Below the pieces are notes generated by a model. It was given only the letters and a program-made list of their open reading frames with translations, did no database searches and was not told the DNA's origin. The translations under genes and the position numbers were made by a program. Of a stretch of DNA of 64,000 bases, positions 39,096 to 51,974 are shown piece by piece (position 1 is the first letter of the stretch; the number at the start of each line of letters is the position of its first letter). The stretch spans positions 25,162,213-25,226,212 of the forward strand of contig OZ234493.1 of NCBI GenBank assembly GCA_965153455.1, written 5' to 3'. This DNA is from Sphagnum compactum (taxonomy: Eukaryota; Bryophyta; Sphagnopsida; Sphagnales).

Positions 39096-40592
39096 ACAAT
39101 ATGGGGCTAAGGTTAAAATTTTGAGGTTGCACAAATATGCTAATAATGCTTACAATTTCAATAAATTTGGTTACAACATAATACTATAAAGAAGTTCAAA
39201 ACTGGCAAAAAGAACTTGAGTTGCAAAAACTTGTGTTGATTACATTCATCAAAATTACACAAACATTTGGCAAAAGGTCCTTCACGTTGAACAACATTCG
39301 TGGTACATAAATTAAAAAACGCTGAAGCAAATTTGTAACGTGTACATGGTCTCTTAAATTTTAGCCTTAGTGTTGTCAATCATTTTGTTCAAAAAGGATG
39401 CGACTTTGAAAAACACGACCCAAAACAATTTCTTCAACAACATATATAGTGGGCAATATGAACATCCAAACAAGTCTCAACTTTTAAGACATCAAGTTAC
39501 AAAAAAAATAAAAACAACTCGACATTTGTAAGTGATCCTAGATATTCAACATTTTTAACCATTCAATTACAATGTATGCATTTTTGAAACTACATGCTTG
39601 AGACATCAAAAGACCCAAGGTCCCCATAATCTTTCATAAACAGATATGCTATGAATGACCAACACAAAAGAGCCTTCCAAATCTTTAAAAAAATTAAGCA
39701 CACAAAAAAAGAAGAATAACTAACCCATAAAAAAAGCTTTCTACATCTGAAAAAAAAGTAATGCAAATGCTTGTGATGAAACATGGATGTGTGTATATTG
39801 AGGGCTAGTGATCCTCACTATCAAAAAGAAACAATCTAGCAATAAACTTAAATGTTTTGGTCCAAATGCAACCTTGTGACAAATGATAGATCTCATTAGT
39901 TTTACTTGGTTATAGACTCCATCTATCAAATAACATAACATAGAGGATATCATTGCCAACACCATTTGGTTTTGAAGTTAATTTTTTGTACTTAAACTTT
40001 CTTTTTACAATAGGTCTTTAGTTAGGCATGGATTTTTGGAGCAATTTGGTTTATTTAACCCATAAAAAAACCCTTGGTTTGACATCCCCAATTTTAATAT
40101 TTTACAAATTTGATACAATAATCAAGATAAGCGCAAAAGGTGCACAATTCCCTTATGTTTTGGTAATATAGTGTACACAATTTTGTAAATTTTCTATAAA
40201 AAATTCAAGGTCTCTCCTTCTCGTAATTTCAACAATGTTTAACATGTGTGCTTTTAGTTAAAGTTTTCTTAGGCTTTGCTCTTTGTTTTTTTTCTTGGGG
40301 CAATTATCATGTTGTTGGTTGTTTATGTTTTAGCACGGGTGGGGATTTTATGGTAATCTAGTGGCAAGGATAGTCAGTAGTTAACACAAGGTTGAAAGTT
40401 TGATTCTTTAGTTTTTCAAGAGTGCATAACTTTGGTTTTTGTGAATTGCTTCACACTACTAACAATAATGAAATGATGGCAAAAGTGAGTTGATTGTGTA
40501 GAAAATTAAGTTCCATTTGAATGAAAATATTGAATGACAATGCATGCAACTTGAACATTAACCCTACCAAATTTAGAAGAGAAAAATGTTGT
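39096..40592. other. Intergenic DNA, no gene recognised
   Basis: No protein family seen on either strand. A SINE-like head lies at 40358-40422. Confidence 0.45.
40358..40422 (+). mobile_element. tRNA-derived SINE-like head
   Basis: GTAATCTAGTGGCAAGGATA resembles an A box and GAAAGTTTGATTCTT a B box. Same layout as 10107 and 31895. Confidence 0.35.
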
Positions 40593-40655
40593 GTTCAATT
40601 CAATTCAATTCAATTTAGAAATTTGAATTGAATTGAATCTAAATTCAATTCATGC
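40593..40655. repeat. Palindromic TTCAA microsatellite
   Basis: Four TTCAA units on the left are complemented by GAATTGAATTGAAT on the right, forming a perfect short hairpin, followed by another TTCAATTC. Confidence 0.8.
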
Positions 40656-41820
40656 TAAAGTTCTTGAATGGGGTTTTTGATGAAGAAGTGTACATGGCTC
40701 AACTTGATGGCTTGATGGCTTAGCAACTCCTGGCTTTGAACACCTTGTTTGTCAACTTCATCGTGCGTTATATGGTCTCAAACAAAGCCCCCATGCTTGG
40801 TATTCTACAATGGATTTTACCCTACTCCAAGCCAACTTGATCAAAAGTTGAGCCGATTCCAATATTTATTACCATTGAACTACAAATTTGATCATCATTT
40901 CCTTATAATGATGAACATGGAGTATAGTTCAACTCAAGTCTCAATTGATGGCACAATTTTGTATGACTAACTTGGGCCTAATGCAAAAGTATCTTGGTGT
41001 CGAATTCAAGTGCACCATGCATGGTTTCTTGTTTCACCAAACATCTTATGCCCGAAGTTTCCTTAATGAATTCCACATGGTTGATTCCGCACCAACTCGC
41101 ATTCCCATCCATGAAAGCACATGTATTTAACACGATATTGGCATTGAACCGATCAATGTTACTCTTTATTGGTGGATAGTAGGTAAACTTCATTATCTAA
41201 CCAAGACTCAACCTAACTTTCAATATGTCATCAACATTGTTAGTTGGCACATGCATGCATCTCAAATTGAACATCTTCATGTTGTTTGATTGATGTTTTG
41301 CTACATCCAAAAATACCCATCACTTGGCTTTTTCTTTGGAAAGGGGGAGGATACCCAACTCCAGGGATTTTCTAATGTAGATTATGCATCAATTTAGATG
41401 ACCAAACCTCCACAACAACTTACATTTTCTTCCTTGGTTCTACATCCATCTCATGGTGTTGTTGGAAACAAAATTTGGTTTCATGGTTATCATGTGAATC
41501 TAAGTATCGATCATTAGCAAATTGTTGTGAAGTTGAATTACATGAACTAGGACTAGACATGAGTGCCCCCACAACAATCATGTGTGACAATCACAGTGCC
41601 ATTAAACTCTCTACGAACCTCATTATTCATGATAAAACAAAGCATTTTGAAATAGATTGGCATTTTATACGAGAAAGTAGAAAAAAATAGTTCAGGTTGA
41701 TTTTATCAATACAACAAAGCAACCTGCTTATATGCTCACGAAGGCCTTAAGTCGAATCAAATTTGAAGCATGTAGAAGTAGATTCAATCAAAACAATGTT
41801 GAGTTTGAAAGTTAGATAAT
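40655..41820 (+). pseudogene. Decayed Ty1/Copia retrotransposon polyprotein (RT and RNase H)
   Basis: Scattered across frames are ordered remnants of a plant Copia pol. LNGVFDEEVYMAQ and then CQLHRALYGLKQSPHAWY (reverse transcriptase) lie at about 40662-40815. MTNLGLMQKYLGVEF (end of RT) lies at about 40965-41010, ESKYRSLANCCEVEL at about 41485-41540, MCDNHSAIKLSTN at about 41580 and TKHFEIDWHFIRE (RNase H) at about 41640-41675. A trace of FINTTKQPAYMLTKAL follows. Stops and frameshifts interrupt every domain, and gag, protease and integrase were not found. A purine tract followed by TGTTG at about 41946 could mark the start of the 3' LTR; no matching 5' LTR was seen. Dead element. Confidence 0.9.
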
Positions 41821-41945
41821 GATCTAATGAGTCTATTCTTAAGTAGTTTCCTAAAAATTTGATTGGGATCAACAAAATTAAAGTGTGTGCAGGTGTGATT
41901 ACATTGCGAATGTAATTATGTCTTCTAATAAAGTGTGAAGGAGGA

Positions 41946-44900
41946 TGTTGCTGACAATGTAAGAATGATGAAAAAGATGTTGTTAGATGACAAAAAAGAT
42001 GCTTAGATCATGCTAACAAAGACATTGGTGATCAAAAAGCATTGTTGACATCTTGCTAGGAGATATTGCAAAAGAAACATATCTATGGTGCCTTATTGTT
42101 TGATCTCCCGCATCCACCATATCTTGCTGATCAAAGGTGTTTGTGTATGATGAGCGTATGAGGGGTGTTGGAACCGATATACTCTTAGCTTAGTATCATT
42201 CATCCCTTGGATAGATTATGTAGGACTTTTAGTATGCATGTTATATTTAGAACGAGTCTAGGATATTTGTAGAGGCTTCTCTCTTTGTTTTGTGAACTGA
42301 TGTGTTCCTTTACGGTGACTTCCATCTGGGGTTAACATTAGTTCTTCATTCAAAATCTACTGAAATCCCTTGATGTACAAAGACGCCTTTTATTGTAGCT
42401 AAAATCTTCCTTTAAAGCAGCTCCACAGGTGCTCTGAGTATATGGCAATGGAACACAATATTTCCCAAAACCAGGATTAGTTTTTTTTTTTTTTTCTCCC
42501 AACCCCACACTAAAACTGACTACAAATGATCAGTAACCAATAATAACTATTAGCAACCCATTTGGACCAACCACCTGTCTAACAGTCTCTCCAACAATCA
42601 ACAACAAGTATTGTCCTTTGTTGGGTCTTTTCCTTGCCTTGATAATCTCGGGGAAAATGTCAAACCCAAAGGCATTGTGCTGAGCCAAAATTTATTGTCC
42701 AGGGCCATATACCTAGAACCTGTGGAGCTGCTCTTAAGCCCACTTTACACTAGGAGTTGAGGCTAATGTTCAACTCAAATCACTCATTCCTATTGGTGCA
42801 AAAGTTGAAACCTGCAACATATAGACACCAAATATATAATAATGAACTTTTGAAGAAGAAAAATATGGGCTTTTTTTTATGCTTTTATGTATATGCATTT
42901 CTATTTATGATTTTATTTGGGATATTTTGTAAGGATTCAATATATGATATATTAAAGCAAAAGGAACATAAACACAAAAATATTGATTGAAAAACATTAA
43001 CCAAAAAATAAATTATGGGCGTTTGAATGGCTTAAAATGAGTTCTATTTTCATAAGTTCATATGATAATCATTTTTGGGTGATTTAATACCAATGAAAAG
43101 GAAAAAGACATAATTCCAATGTCAACTAATGATAATATGTTCCAATACTTCATTTGCGCATACTTGTTGTTATGTAATCCCAAATCTACATAGGTGAAGA
43201 TTGAAATTTGAAATAACATTTTTTGGAACCATAATGAAAACATTGTTGTACTTTATTAACTATTACAAAATGCGTGAAAGGGAGTACACAATTAAAAGAA
43301 TATAGGGGAAAAAGAAAAATCAAAACCAACATCATGATTTAAAAAATTCATGCAAAAATGAAACGCTAAAATTAATTGACCAATATAGTATCTTTTATAT
43401 TGTTTAATTTTTTTTTAAAAGCAAGAGAATGATGATTCTTTAAGGTGACCAAAAAAATTGTTCTAAGTAATTTCTATAAATTTTTGGATTAAAAATATCA
43501 CAGGTAACAATTCTAAAACATGATTATAACATTTTTTTAATGGATTTTTAAAAAAATAACAATAAATGTTCATGATTTCAAAAGGCGAAACAAATGTAAT
43601 TAGTTTTGTATGGTATTTAATAGGTATTATATCTTTGTTCAAAACAACACACCTTCCTTTCACCACATGAAAATACTATGTTACATACATCACTTTGTGC
43701 ATAAAATTAAGCCACGGATAGGTAACACTTATGTGCATATTTTGATGTGTATTGGCTCTAATAGAATTAACAATAACCCATTAGGATGTTTGGAATTTGA
43801 TTGAATTGAAAAACATTATCCACCTTTTAAAATACCTTTTTTTTGGGGGTCTATGACTAGTGCCTTATAAAGTTTTCAAGTGGAAAAGTTAATGATCAAA
43901 TGACATAATGCCCAATTTTTTGGCTTTTGCATGGTATTTACCTTATTCCTTAGTGAATATTTTGGAATATTTGTTGGAAATAATAAAAGGCACCATGTGT
44001 CTAAGGTTTTGAATTGTGCATGTAGCTCTCCCTCAATTCATGATTGTATAAAATACAAGTTATGTGAACCCATCAATGTGACTTCTTTTTCAATTATGGC
44101 CTCCATTTTGCAACTAATCCATAGCCAATTTAAAAGAAACAAACCATTGAATTACTTTACTTCTTTTGTCCACCATAAATAATAGCACCCAAGAAATACA
44201 AAAGAAGATGACAAGAAAAGTCACAAGATTTTGTTATGGTGGCCATGGCTTCAATGGACATTGATCCATTTGTTAGAACCCTTGTTCCATCTACTCCTTG
44301 AAATATAAAAATCTTTTGGTGCTATCTCTTTGTGATACACCTCGAGTTTGTGTCAAGGCCTTCATAATGAATTTGATGAAAGTTCCTTCTCTTAGTTCAT
44401 TCAAATGAAAACAATATAAGCATGTATGCAAAATCTTCAACGATGTAGGTGTGGATCTTGATCCATGAATGATCATCAATGATCATGACTTCATACATAC
44501 AATGCCAAAAAAAATACAATGTCAATGACCTTTTCTTACCTTGTTTGTGACTTTGTGATGTAAAAATTCAACAATAGTCCATCACTAATGGTTTTCCAAT
44601 ATTTTTTAGACATTTTGGAGAACCCCAGTGTTGAGAAAAAGGGCCAAATCTCTTCATACTTTAGCATGGGTCATGCCTTGGTGAAAAATGAAACACAATA
44701 GTAAATGTTGATGTTTTTGCATTTTTTCCCCTATTTTGAGTGCCATTTGAACTTTCAAGATCAAGTGAAGACTTGCCCATCTACAATTCAAAAACCAAAA
44801 CCTTCAATAAAACACAATATATAATTTAATCAAAAATCAAAATAGGGTCCCAAAAGGAATATGCATTCGTTTTAAGTTAAAAAGACGATAAGAGCTTGCA

Positions 44901-45690
44901 TAAGTGTTATTCTCATTTTTATTATGCCCAAACATGGATTTGATGATTAAACCATCTTCTGACTGTTGTCATAATGTAAGCATGTAATTGTATTTCATCT
45001 CAAATCATGACATTTCTATAAACTAAAGTCAAAATATGACTACATGACTACAAATATGATTATAAATACTTATGACTATAAATACAATTAGTTGATTAAT
45101 AGATTAGTTCACCTAGCTTTATTTGATTAAACTCTAATTGCCACACGATAATTCATAAATGGTTAATAAATATTTTGAGTGTATCATGTGCTACCATGTG
45201 GGACCAAAAAATTACTAAAAATTTATATTTGTATTTTAAAGATTAAATCTCAACCATTAAATATGTTATCCATGAACGTGATAAATATGACTATAGTCAT
45301 GAAAGGACATAGTTGCAAATAATGATTATGGCTATGACCATAGATATGATTTGAGACATATATGGCACAAATATATTAAACTACATAATTATGTAATCAT
45401 ACCTAATTATATATGGTGGTTAAGACTACAATCATTTTTAATTCTATATGCCATGTTTTGGCGTAATGTTTTTACATGGACACAATGCTTATGAACATAC
45501 CATTCCCCCTTAGCTTAAATGGTAAACATATCCTTAGTGATTTTTTCTTACTTGCATATTTTTCCAAATTGTTAGGTTCTAGTGTGAGCAATACATCCTT
45601 CCCCTTCACAAATGGACAATAATTATAATTCACATTATGGACATGTCCATTTTTGCCATGTAAAATTACAACCCAAGCAAATTTGTGCAA
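41946..45690. other. Possible LTR remnant, then intergenic DNA
   Basis: The first few hundred bases may be the decayed 3' LTR of the Copia element (purine-rich GAAGGAGGA directly before TGTTGCTGAC), but its end cannot be set without the partner LTR. The rest has no recognisable gene; short frames such as the minus-strand one at 44291-44479 match no family I know. Confidence 0.35.
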
Positions 45691-45697
45691 CTAACTT

Positions 45698-46290
45698 TCA
45701 TATCATTTTTTTAAAGATTATACATATATGGAAAGGCACAATAGGCAAGGCAACAATAGGGTTGTTCATGATAAATGTTATTCCTCCTATTGTTTTTCCT
45801 AAGAGCTTCATTTGTAGTTGTTGAACCCGAAGCACCTTTTGAAGACCTAAGGCTTTACGGATTGTAGAATTGGAGGAACATTGGCTCACAAAAGGAACTA
45901 TAACAATGTCATATAAGGGAACTTCAAGATTGTGACAAATATCAAAACAAGTTTGTGAGTTGATTTTGGTTTTCCATTGTGTTGCATTGCTCATATAACC
46001 TAGCCCCAAACCAATATATGGACAGTTAAAACACAAGGTAAGGTCAAAGAAAATAAAAACAACATAAGTTTGGCCAAAAAGAGAGGAACCAAAGAACGAT
46101 GAACTATATAGTTTGGACTCCCCATGTAGCTCTCTCAAAGAATACAAAGCAAACACATATTTGCATTAGGTGGCATTACATCCATGATCTCAACCTTAAG
46201 GTGTCTTAGCCATTCTTTCATTGCTTCCACCTTTGACAACAAATTCACAAACTCGCTCCTCAAAAATTGAAACAACACTATCCACTATCC
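45698..46290 (-). pseudogene. Unidentified decayed reading frame
   Basis: I do not recognise the family. On the minus strand, 46156-45698 is open for 152 codons, which is long for DNA this AT-rich, and contains LGLGYMSNATQWKTKINSQT and STIRKALGLQKVLRVQQLQMK. Directly upstream, in a different frame, is FVNLLSKVEAMKEWLRHLKV (about 46260-46195), which looks like an amphipathic helix and ends at a frame change near 46157. Taken together it may be a frameshifted remnant of a real protein. It may also be chance. Confidence 0.25.
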
Positions 46291-46959
46291 CACTTCTTGA
46301 CATTATCATTCTTGGATGTTATAGCATGTTGAAACTTGCAACTAAGAGTGGACCACATACTTATGAATGTTATACGTGTGAGTGATGAGCTATAAGTGTT
46401 AGAGAATCCAAGGATAATTGTTGTTCAGTTGTGTAGATGGTAGCCCTAAGTGGCAATGTGTAACCTTTACCTAAAATATTTAAGGTGGTGATAGGACCTT
46501 CCCTAAAGTATCTAGACCTAGAGTATCTAAATGTAAATAACATGGCTAATGTATGAAAACACTTCTAGCAATGTTAGGCAATAGAGAAGGTAGTGGATGT
46601 AGCATTGTGCCTACTATTGTTGGGAGAACAAAATAATTCTGGTTAAGACTTAATTACAAACCTTCCATTTCACTTAATGCTTTTGCTTAAGTTAGTTTTT
46701 AAGAAAAAATTAGGCAAATTTTAGCCACCAAAAAAAGACCAAGTAGGATTGGAAGGCTCACTTGATGGCTGGTGGGTAAACCCCAACACTCAAAGTGTGC
46801 AAACTCAAGGTTGATCACCAAACTTTGGGTCAAGTGCATTTGCAATTAGTAAATTAGGAATGAGCTTTTAGGGGGAAATGACAACTTCCATAGTGAGCGG
46901 CCCTTTTCTAATGGTGAAATTTGGCCCGAAAATAGGAAATAGAGACGAAGAAATTGAAA

Positions 46960-47200
46960 CTGAATTGATTCTTGTTGATTTCAATCATCAATTTTTCAAG
47001 AATAATGAAAGTCACCAAATTTGTGTATTTTTGTTCCAGTATGATTGAAAAATTTATGTGTGATTTTTCATACTTCATATCTGGTTCATAGCCAGATTTG
47101 CCTATGATTAATCACCACTTTGGCTACACCACAAAAATAATTAAAAAATCACTGGAGCCAACAAAGCATTTAATTCTGAAACTGAAGGTGGTGGCTAATA
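46960..47200. repeat. Single copy of the array unit found at 4845-6120
   Basis: Ordered motifs TGGTTCATAGCCAGATTTG, GATTAATCACCACTTTGGCT and ACACCACAAAA match the array units in the same orientation. The rest of the unit is diverged. Confidence 0.55.
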
Positions 47201-50200
47201 TCTTTTGTTTTCCTCAAAATTCAAAATAATGGGTGGGCAACAGTAATTGGGATTTTTAAAGAAGGAAGAAACATTAAACCTTCTGTTATTTTTCTTTTCC
47301 CCCCCAAAATAAATAAATAATTACTCCAAATCATACTACTAGCAGAACAACCACCATTGAAAGGGCATGACTGGTGTGTAATATTCCAAAGTGAAGATAT
47401 TCGGAACAACTTTCTGCTGCCATTGGTTGGAGTAGCATAACAACCAATCTTTAAAAAATAACAAAATCCTCTTTGTTGTATTGAAATGTCCAGGTAGCAA
47501 CTTTGGCTTGATGCTAGCTTTCGGTTAACATACTCCATGTTCTCTTTGTACTATAGGGCCCATTCCAGCATAGAACACATGGGGCCCAACATGGTGAGCC
47601 ATGGTTCCATTATGTGGTAATGGGTTCTTCCAAGGCATGTTCCAAAGCATAACCAATTTTCTCACTACCTATTTAAATTGCAGTTTTGTTCTCAATCATT
47701 GATTTGATTAAACCAAAGGTTGATATCTGACAAAGATTCGTAATGCATTTGGAGGATCACTTACTGAGTGTAAGAACCCATGGGCCATTTCGGAAGACAG
47801 ATTGCCCACACTTATGAGCATTTCATTTTCCAAAATGCCCCAAGTCATTTTTTTCCCCCCCATGATACCATAAGTGTTTCATGAGAGAACTTTTGCCTGA
47901 GAAGTAGATCCGGGCAAATTGGCTACTTATTGGCCAAATGATGTGCTTAAAGCTAATGCTCAAATCAAAAAGTTAGGTTTTGAATTCACAATGAATTTTT
48001 AAGGAAGCCAAATTCCAAATAATAATTCCTTTTGTAAATGAGTGATCTTTTCTTCTTCTTTTGTAAATTCAATGATCTTGGAACTTGTTGTATTGGATTG
48101 GAGGTTGTTGACGAACAAGTTGTACCTATATATCTATTTTTGTGACATGTTCCAAAGGTGGACGCAAGAGGGGATATATCATTTGCATATCACACCAACC
48201 TTTCTTTAAATAGATGACAACACTAAGAGCAATTGTAAGATGGATTCTTCTAAATTTGACAAACAACAAAAGCATTAGGCATCAATTGGAAATCAAAATC
48301 TGACTACCACAAAGTTGATGGCAGCATCTTGATCACAAAATGGACAAAAAAGTTAAGGAATCTCTTTCTTAGCCTTTTACATTTGAATGAAATTATCTCT
48401 GCAATTTAGCTATAAACATTCCTAAACAACACTTGATCATAGCCCATTTTGTGGACTTATTAAGCCTTTGCTTTCAGATTGGGGTTTGTGAGCCAATTGT
48501 CTAACAAACAGGAACATTTGGTCAAGTTTTGAGTTCCATGTCCCTAAGATCCATGCCTTTGCCATAGCCTTGGCCAAATATGATGATGATGAACATAGTT
48601 CCAAATGTAAATTGTTGATAGCCAATGAAGTGAGGCAAGCATGCACCCAACCAAGAGCCCCTAGTTTATTTTCTTTGGGGGTCGGGCGGGGGAGATGAAA
48701 ATTATTCTACTATTGGGATTATGCAAAGTGAATATTTTTGTTGGTGGTGGGTCAATCAGTGAGGCCCATCACCAAAAAAGAAATTTACCTTTGGATGTGA
48801 ATCACTTGGATGTATATCATTCTAAAGGTGCATTCACACTTAGTGTTAGGGACTCTAGTGTTGAGTCCCCTAACACCATGCTAGTCATTTAGAACTTACA
48901 CCTACTTACCATGAACATTTTATAGTTAACATTCACTTAACATTAAGCTGTCGACCATTTAACATTGGTTACCACCTAGGATGCCACCTAGATTTTCATT
49001 TAACACTGAGTTAACAAGAAAACCCTATAATTGCAATCCTTCATGCACAGCAAGACCCTACAATTGCACACCCTATAAGTTACTTAAGATTAGTAAGCAT
49101 TTCACTTACAAGAACCCAAGTGTTGTTATCCAAGATAGGAAACACAAGTGTGTGAAAGATAGGGTTTTTGTATGCAAGGAGAGAGAACAAGGGTGCATGG
49201 CAATAGGGGACCTGGTGTGTAATGGTAATAGGGGAATTGAAATGATAGAGGTCCCTTTACACATGGAAATGTAAGGAAATATATGCGAAACAACACAAAA
49301 TCATATGCCTGATAAACTTTCTATTTGCCAATTATGGGCAATATTTTCATTATATATGAGTTATTTAATTTTAATTTTTGGGGGTTAGTGGGTTGTCTCC
49401 CTTTGCTGAAAATTGATGCAGAAATTCAATAAATATGGATGAAAACATGGATGGACGTGTTGAGATATTTTCATCCAGTTCTAGGATCCCTGCAACCCTA
49501 TTATGCTAATAATCCATGCCAATCTCCTAAATGGCAAATGTAAAAAATATCAGGAAAACACTAAATATCACTTCTGTGCTAAGACTGTGCCTACCTTGTC
49601 ACGAAAATAGTAAGACAACAATACCCTAGTACCTTGGCCAATTTAACACTACTTATATTGTTTTCAGACATGTTGAAATTGGTCCAAAACAGGTGCCATA
49701 TTAGCCTCAATTTGCCACTTTTTGGTCTTGGACCCTTGTCTAAAGTCCTTGGGACCAATTTAAAGCTTTCGACTAGTAAGATTGCTTCAATCCATTTGTC
49801 TCTGGACCTTGGACCCTTGTCTAAAGTTGCCCTTAGTTTCACAACATGTTTTTCCATTATTTATTTACAGTGCACACAAATATACCTCTGTACCAGCGTT
49901 TTCTTTTTCTTTTTTTTCAATTTTGTGGTTTGTAAACTTTGTTGATTTTTTCCATTTTTTTCCATTTTTTTCTCAACTTCACACTAGTAAAACGGATTTT
50001 CCCAATTTCTTCAGAAAAAAAATTGTAGCCACAGTGCGACAATTCCCGAAGAAAAATCACTGCTCTGTACAGTGGTTTTTCCACTCTGGATTTATTTGCT
50101 ATGACCGTCCATGTAATTTTTCCTTCTGCCCCCAGGCTCCTCCAATCATAGCCACTGGCCAGGGCGAACCTAAACTGATACACTCGCCATCTTGAGTGAG

Positions 50201-50639
50201 GCCTCTTGAGTTTAGGGTTTGGGTTTGTAGATTCAGAGACCCTGATTTTGTCTAAGGACGCTACATATATCTAGAATGTTTTGAAGCTGACCCCAAAAAC
50301 TTTGGGATTTTCACCGTGGTTCTAATGTAGGCCAGGTTCACCCAACCAAGGCAAATTGACCCACCAAAGCCCATTTCAATTGCTCGTAAGTATTCTAAAT
50401 ATTTATAAATGTCATTACCATAGACTAAATCAGGGTCCCAAAGTCCAAATCTATAAATTTTGGGGCCTAATATGGCCATTTCAATGGGTTTTGGAGATTT
50501 TTACAGTGATCCTAATGTGAAGGTCAATTCACCCTGGCCGGTTCGCCCAAGGCCCAATGAATCATGCATTGCCTGCAACATGAGCTCTGGCAGAGCGCTT
50601 CAATAATGCACTGGCTGAAATCAGCCAACAGCAGGAAAC
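47201..50639. other. Intergenic DNA, no gene recognised
   Basis: No recognisable protein. Small internal duplications occur: CTTGGACCCTTGTCTAAAGT twice (49726 and 49808), and a GATTTT(T/C)ACAG/CGTG...CTAATGT...TTCACCC block twice (about 50305 and 50485). Confidence 0.4.
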
Positions 50640-50935
50640 GTGTGGATCACTAATTTGTTGGGTCAGTTTTGAGATATAGCCCAAGTGGCTATCATCGGTA
50701 GGAAGATTTAGTCAGATTTGGCTATGAGCTAAATATGGCATTCGAAATTTTTTAACATATTTCTCTTTTGTTGGCTACCTACTTGAAACCCATGTGTGGA
50801 ACTCTGACGATTTTTCTTTGAATTTGGTTGAATTTTGGCTATTGAGAATCTCAAAAAGCATTTGATTTTAACACTTTTTTAATTGATGACTTAGCTTTTT
50901 TTCAGCTCTGGTTTTTTAGTAAAAGAAAGGTCGGT
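50640..50935. repeat. Inverted copy of the 4845-6120 repeat unit
   Basis: Read on the minus strand, it contains CCGACCTTTCTTTT, TTGAGATTCTCAATAGCC, the AACCAAATTCAAAGAAAAAT block, a TTTCAAGTAGGTAGCCAACA block and CAGATTTGGCTA-type sequence, matching 4845-5500 in order. The CCGACCTTT edge faces the downstream transcription unit, as it does at the LSD1-type gene. Confidence 0.65.
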
Positions 50936-51341
50936 GTGTGGATGTGAACAAAAGTCATGATGATAATCATGGGCCAAGAAATCGGTAAAGCGCAGATGCT
51001 ACAGTCTGAAGAGTCCTGGCAAAACCCTTCTAGAAGTTTCTGGGGGAGGAGAAAATGAAGAAGAAGAAGAAACATCCGGGAGAAAAGTCGAAAAAGGAGT
51101 AAGAAAAGAGAGTGGGAATTCCAGGGAGATCGTGAAGAGGAAAGGGGTTGATGTTTTTTGGGGAGATCTAGTGGAAAGATCAGCTTAGCTTGCGGGAATC
51201 TGTGATGTGAGGGACACCCATCATACCTTGGGTATGCTATTGGGATGGCAAAGGATTTGTAGCAGGTTTTATGAGAGCAAAAGGTTAAGAGAAAAATATT
51301 TTTGAGAGCAGTGAGCAAAAGGAATTTCAGTAGTGCGAAAT

Positions 51342-51974
51342 ATGGGAAATTCATATGGCCTCAAGGGAAAAGGAGTTGATCTTTCACAAGCGCCACCAAA
51401 AAGAAAGAGAGATGTTGGGCGGATCCCTGCTGTGACTGAGACACCTTCGGTCCCCACTGAAAATGCTCCTTCAAGCTTTGGATGGCACAGCAATGTGGTG
51501 CTTCTTCTTAATTTTATGATGAGCTTTCTTTGCACAGTTTTTTCTTGGGCTTTCCCATGTAAAGATATTGTGCAAATACCTGCTGCGATTGAGACACCTT
51601 TGGTCCCAGCTGAAAATGTTCCTTCAAGCTCTGGATGGCACAGCAATGTGGTGCTTCTTCTTACTCTTATGATGAGCTTTCTTTGCACACTTTTTTCTTC
51701 GGCTTTCCCAAGTTACATGTTGAAGTTTGATTTTTCTTTGCTTTTTAAATTTGTTTGGGTGTTGACAATTTTCCGTGACCCATACAACCACCATAGCTTA
51801 TTGTCCTCACAAAGCATCAAGAGAAGGAGGTCTAGTTCAGATTTGAACTCCCAGCCAACAGCTTCGCAACCATACCCTTTAGCCACTAGGGTACCTGAAT
51901 GTCCTAAATCATTTACAAGCTTCCTTGCCATACATTTTCACTTTGCCTACTTTCCAGTTTGTTTGTTTAGATAA
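51342..51974 (+). CDS. Hypothetical frame with a duplicated 51-residue segment
   Basis: Open for 210 codons from ATG at 51342. After a basic stretch (PPKRKRDVGR) come two in-frame copies of a 51-residue segment (VTETPSVPTENAPSS...GWHSNVVLLL..MMSFLCT), each ending in a hydrophobic stretch that could span a membrane. From about 51700 the frame runs into the SINE-like sequence, so its C-terminal part is probably not real coding sequence. Upstream (50980-51340) is purine-rich, leader-like DNA. It could be the first exon of the hydrolase-NLR gene starting at 52583, but I found no donor whose phase fits that exon. The family is unknown to me. Confidence 0.3.
   Translation: MGNSYGLKGKGVDLSQAPPKRKRDVGRIPAVTETPSVPTENAPSSFGWHSNVVLLLNFMMSFLCTVFSWAFPCKDIVQIPAAIETPLVPAENVPSSSGWHSNVVLLLTLMMSFLCTLFSSAFPSYMLKFDFSLLFKFVWVLTIFRDPYNHHSLLSSQSIKRRRSSSDLNSQPTASQPYPLATRVPECPKSFTSFLAIHFHFAYFPVCLFR
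51438..51720. repeat. 153-bp direct tandem duplication
   Basis: GAGACACCTTNGGTCCC starts at 51438 and again at 51591. The second copy follows the first closely through AGCAATGTGGTGCTTCTTCT and GATGAGCTTTCTTTGCACA to GGCTTTCCCA. The period is exactly 51 codons. Confidence 0.9.
51690..51905 (-). mobile_element. tRNA-derived SINE-like element (copy at cluster start)
   Basis: On the minus strand, ACCCTAGTGGCTAAAGGG (A-box-like, about 51890-51872) is followed by GGGAGTTCAAATCTGAAC (B-box-like, about 51852-51835) and an anonymous body of about 140 bases. The layout fits a plant tRNA-related SINE. A near-identical copy is at 59415-59640, but that one arose by duplication of the whole block, so it is not independent evidence of transposition. 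Target-site duplications were not identified. Confidence 0.5.

Noticed and set aside
46750-46825. Possible further SINE head (GGCTGGTGGGTAAACCCC ... GGTTGATCACC)
   Set aside because: The B-box match is poor and the spacing irregular; not enough to call.
50902-51354. 150-codon minus-strand frame
   Set aside because: It is antisense to purine-rich, leader-like DNA upstream of the 51.3 kb unit; its Leu/Phe/Ser composition is a by-product of that bias.
51713-51931. Minus-strand frame (GCEAVGWEFKSELDLLL)
   Set aside because: It reads through the tRNA-like head of the SINE-like block, and the same frame appears in the duplicate at 59409-59612.
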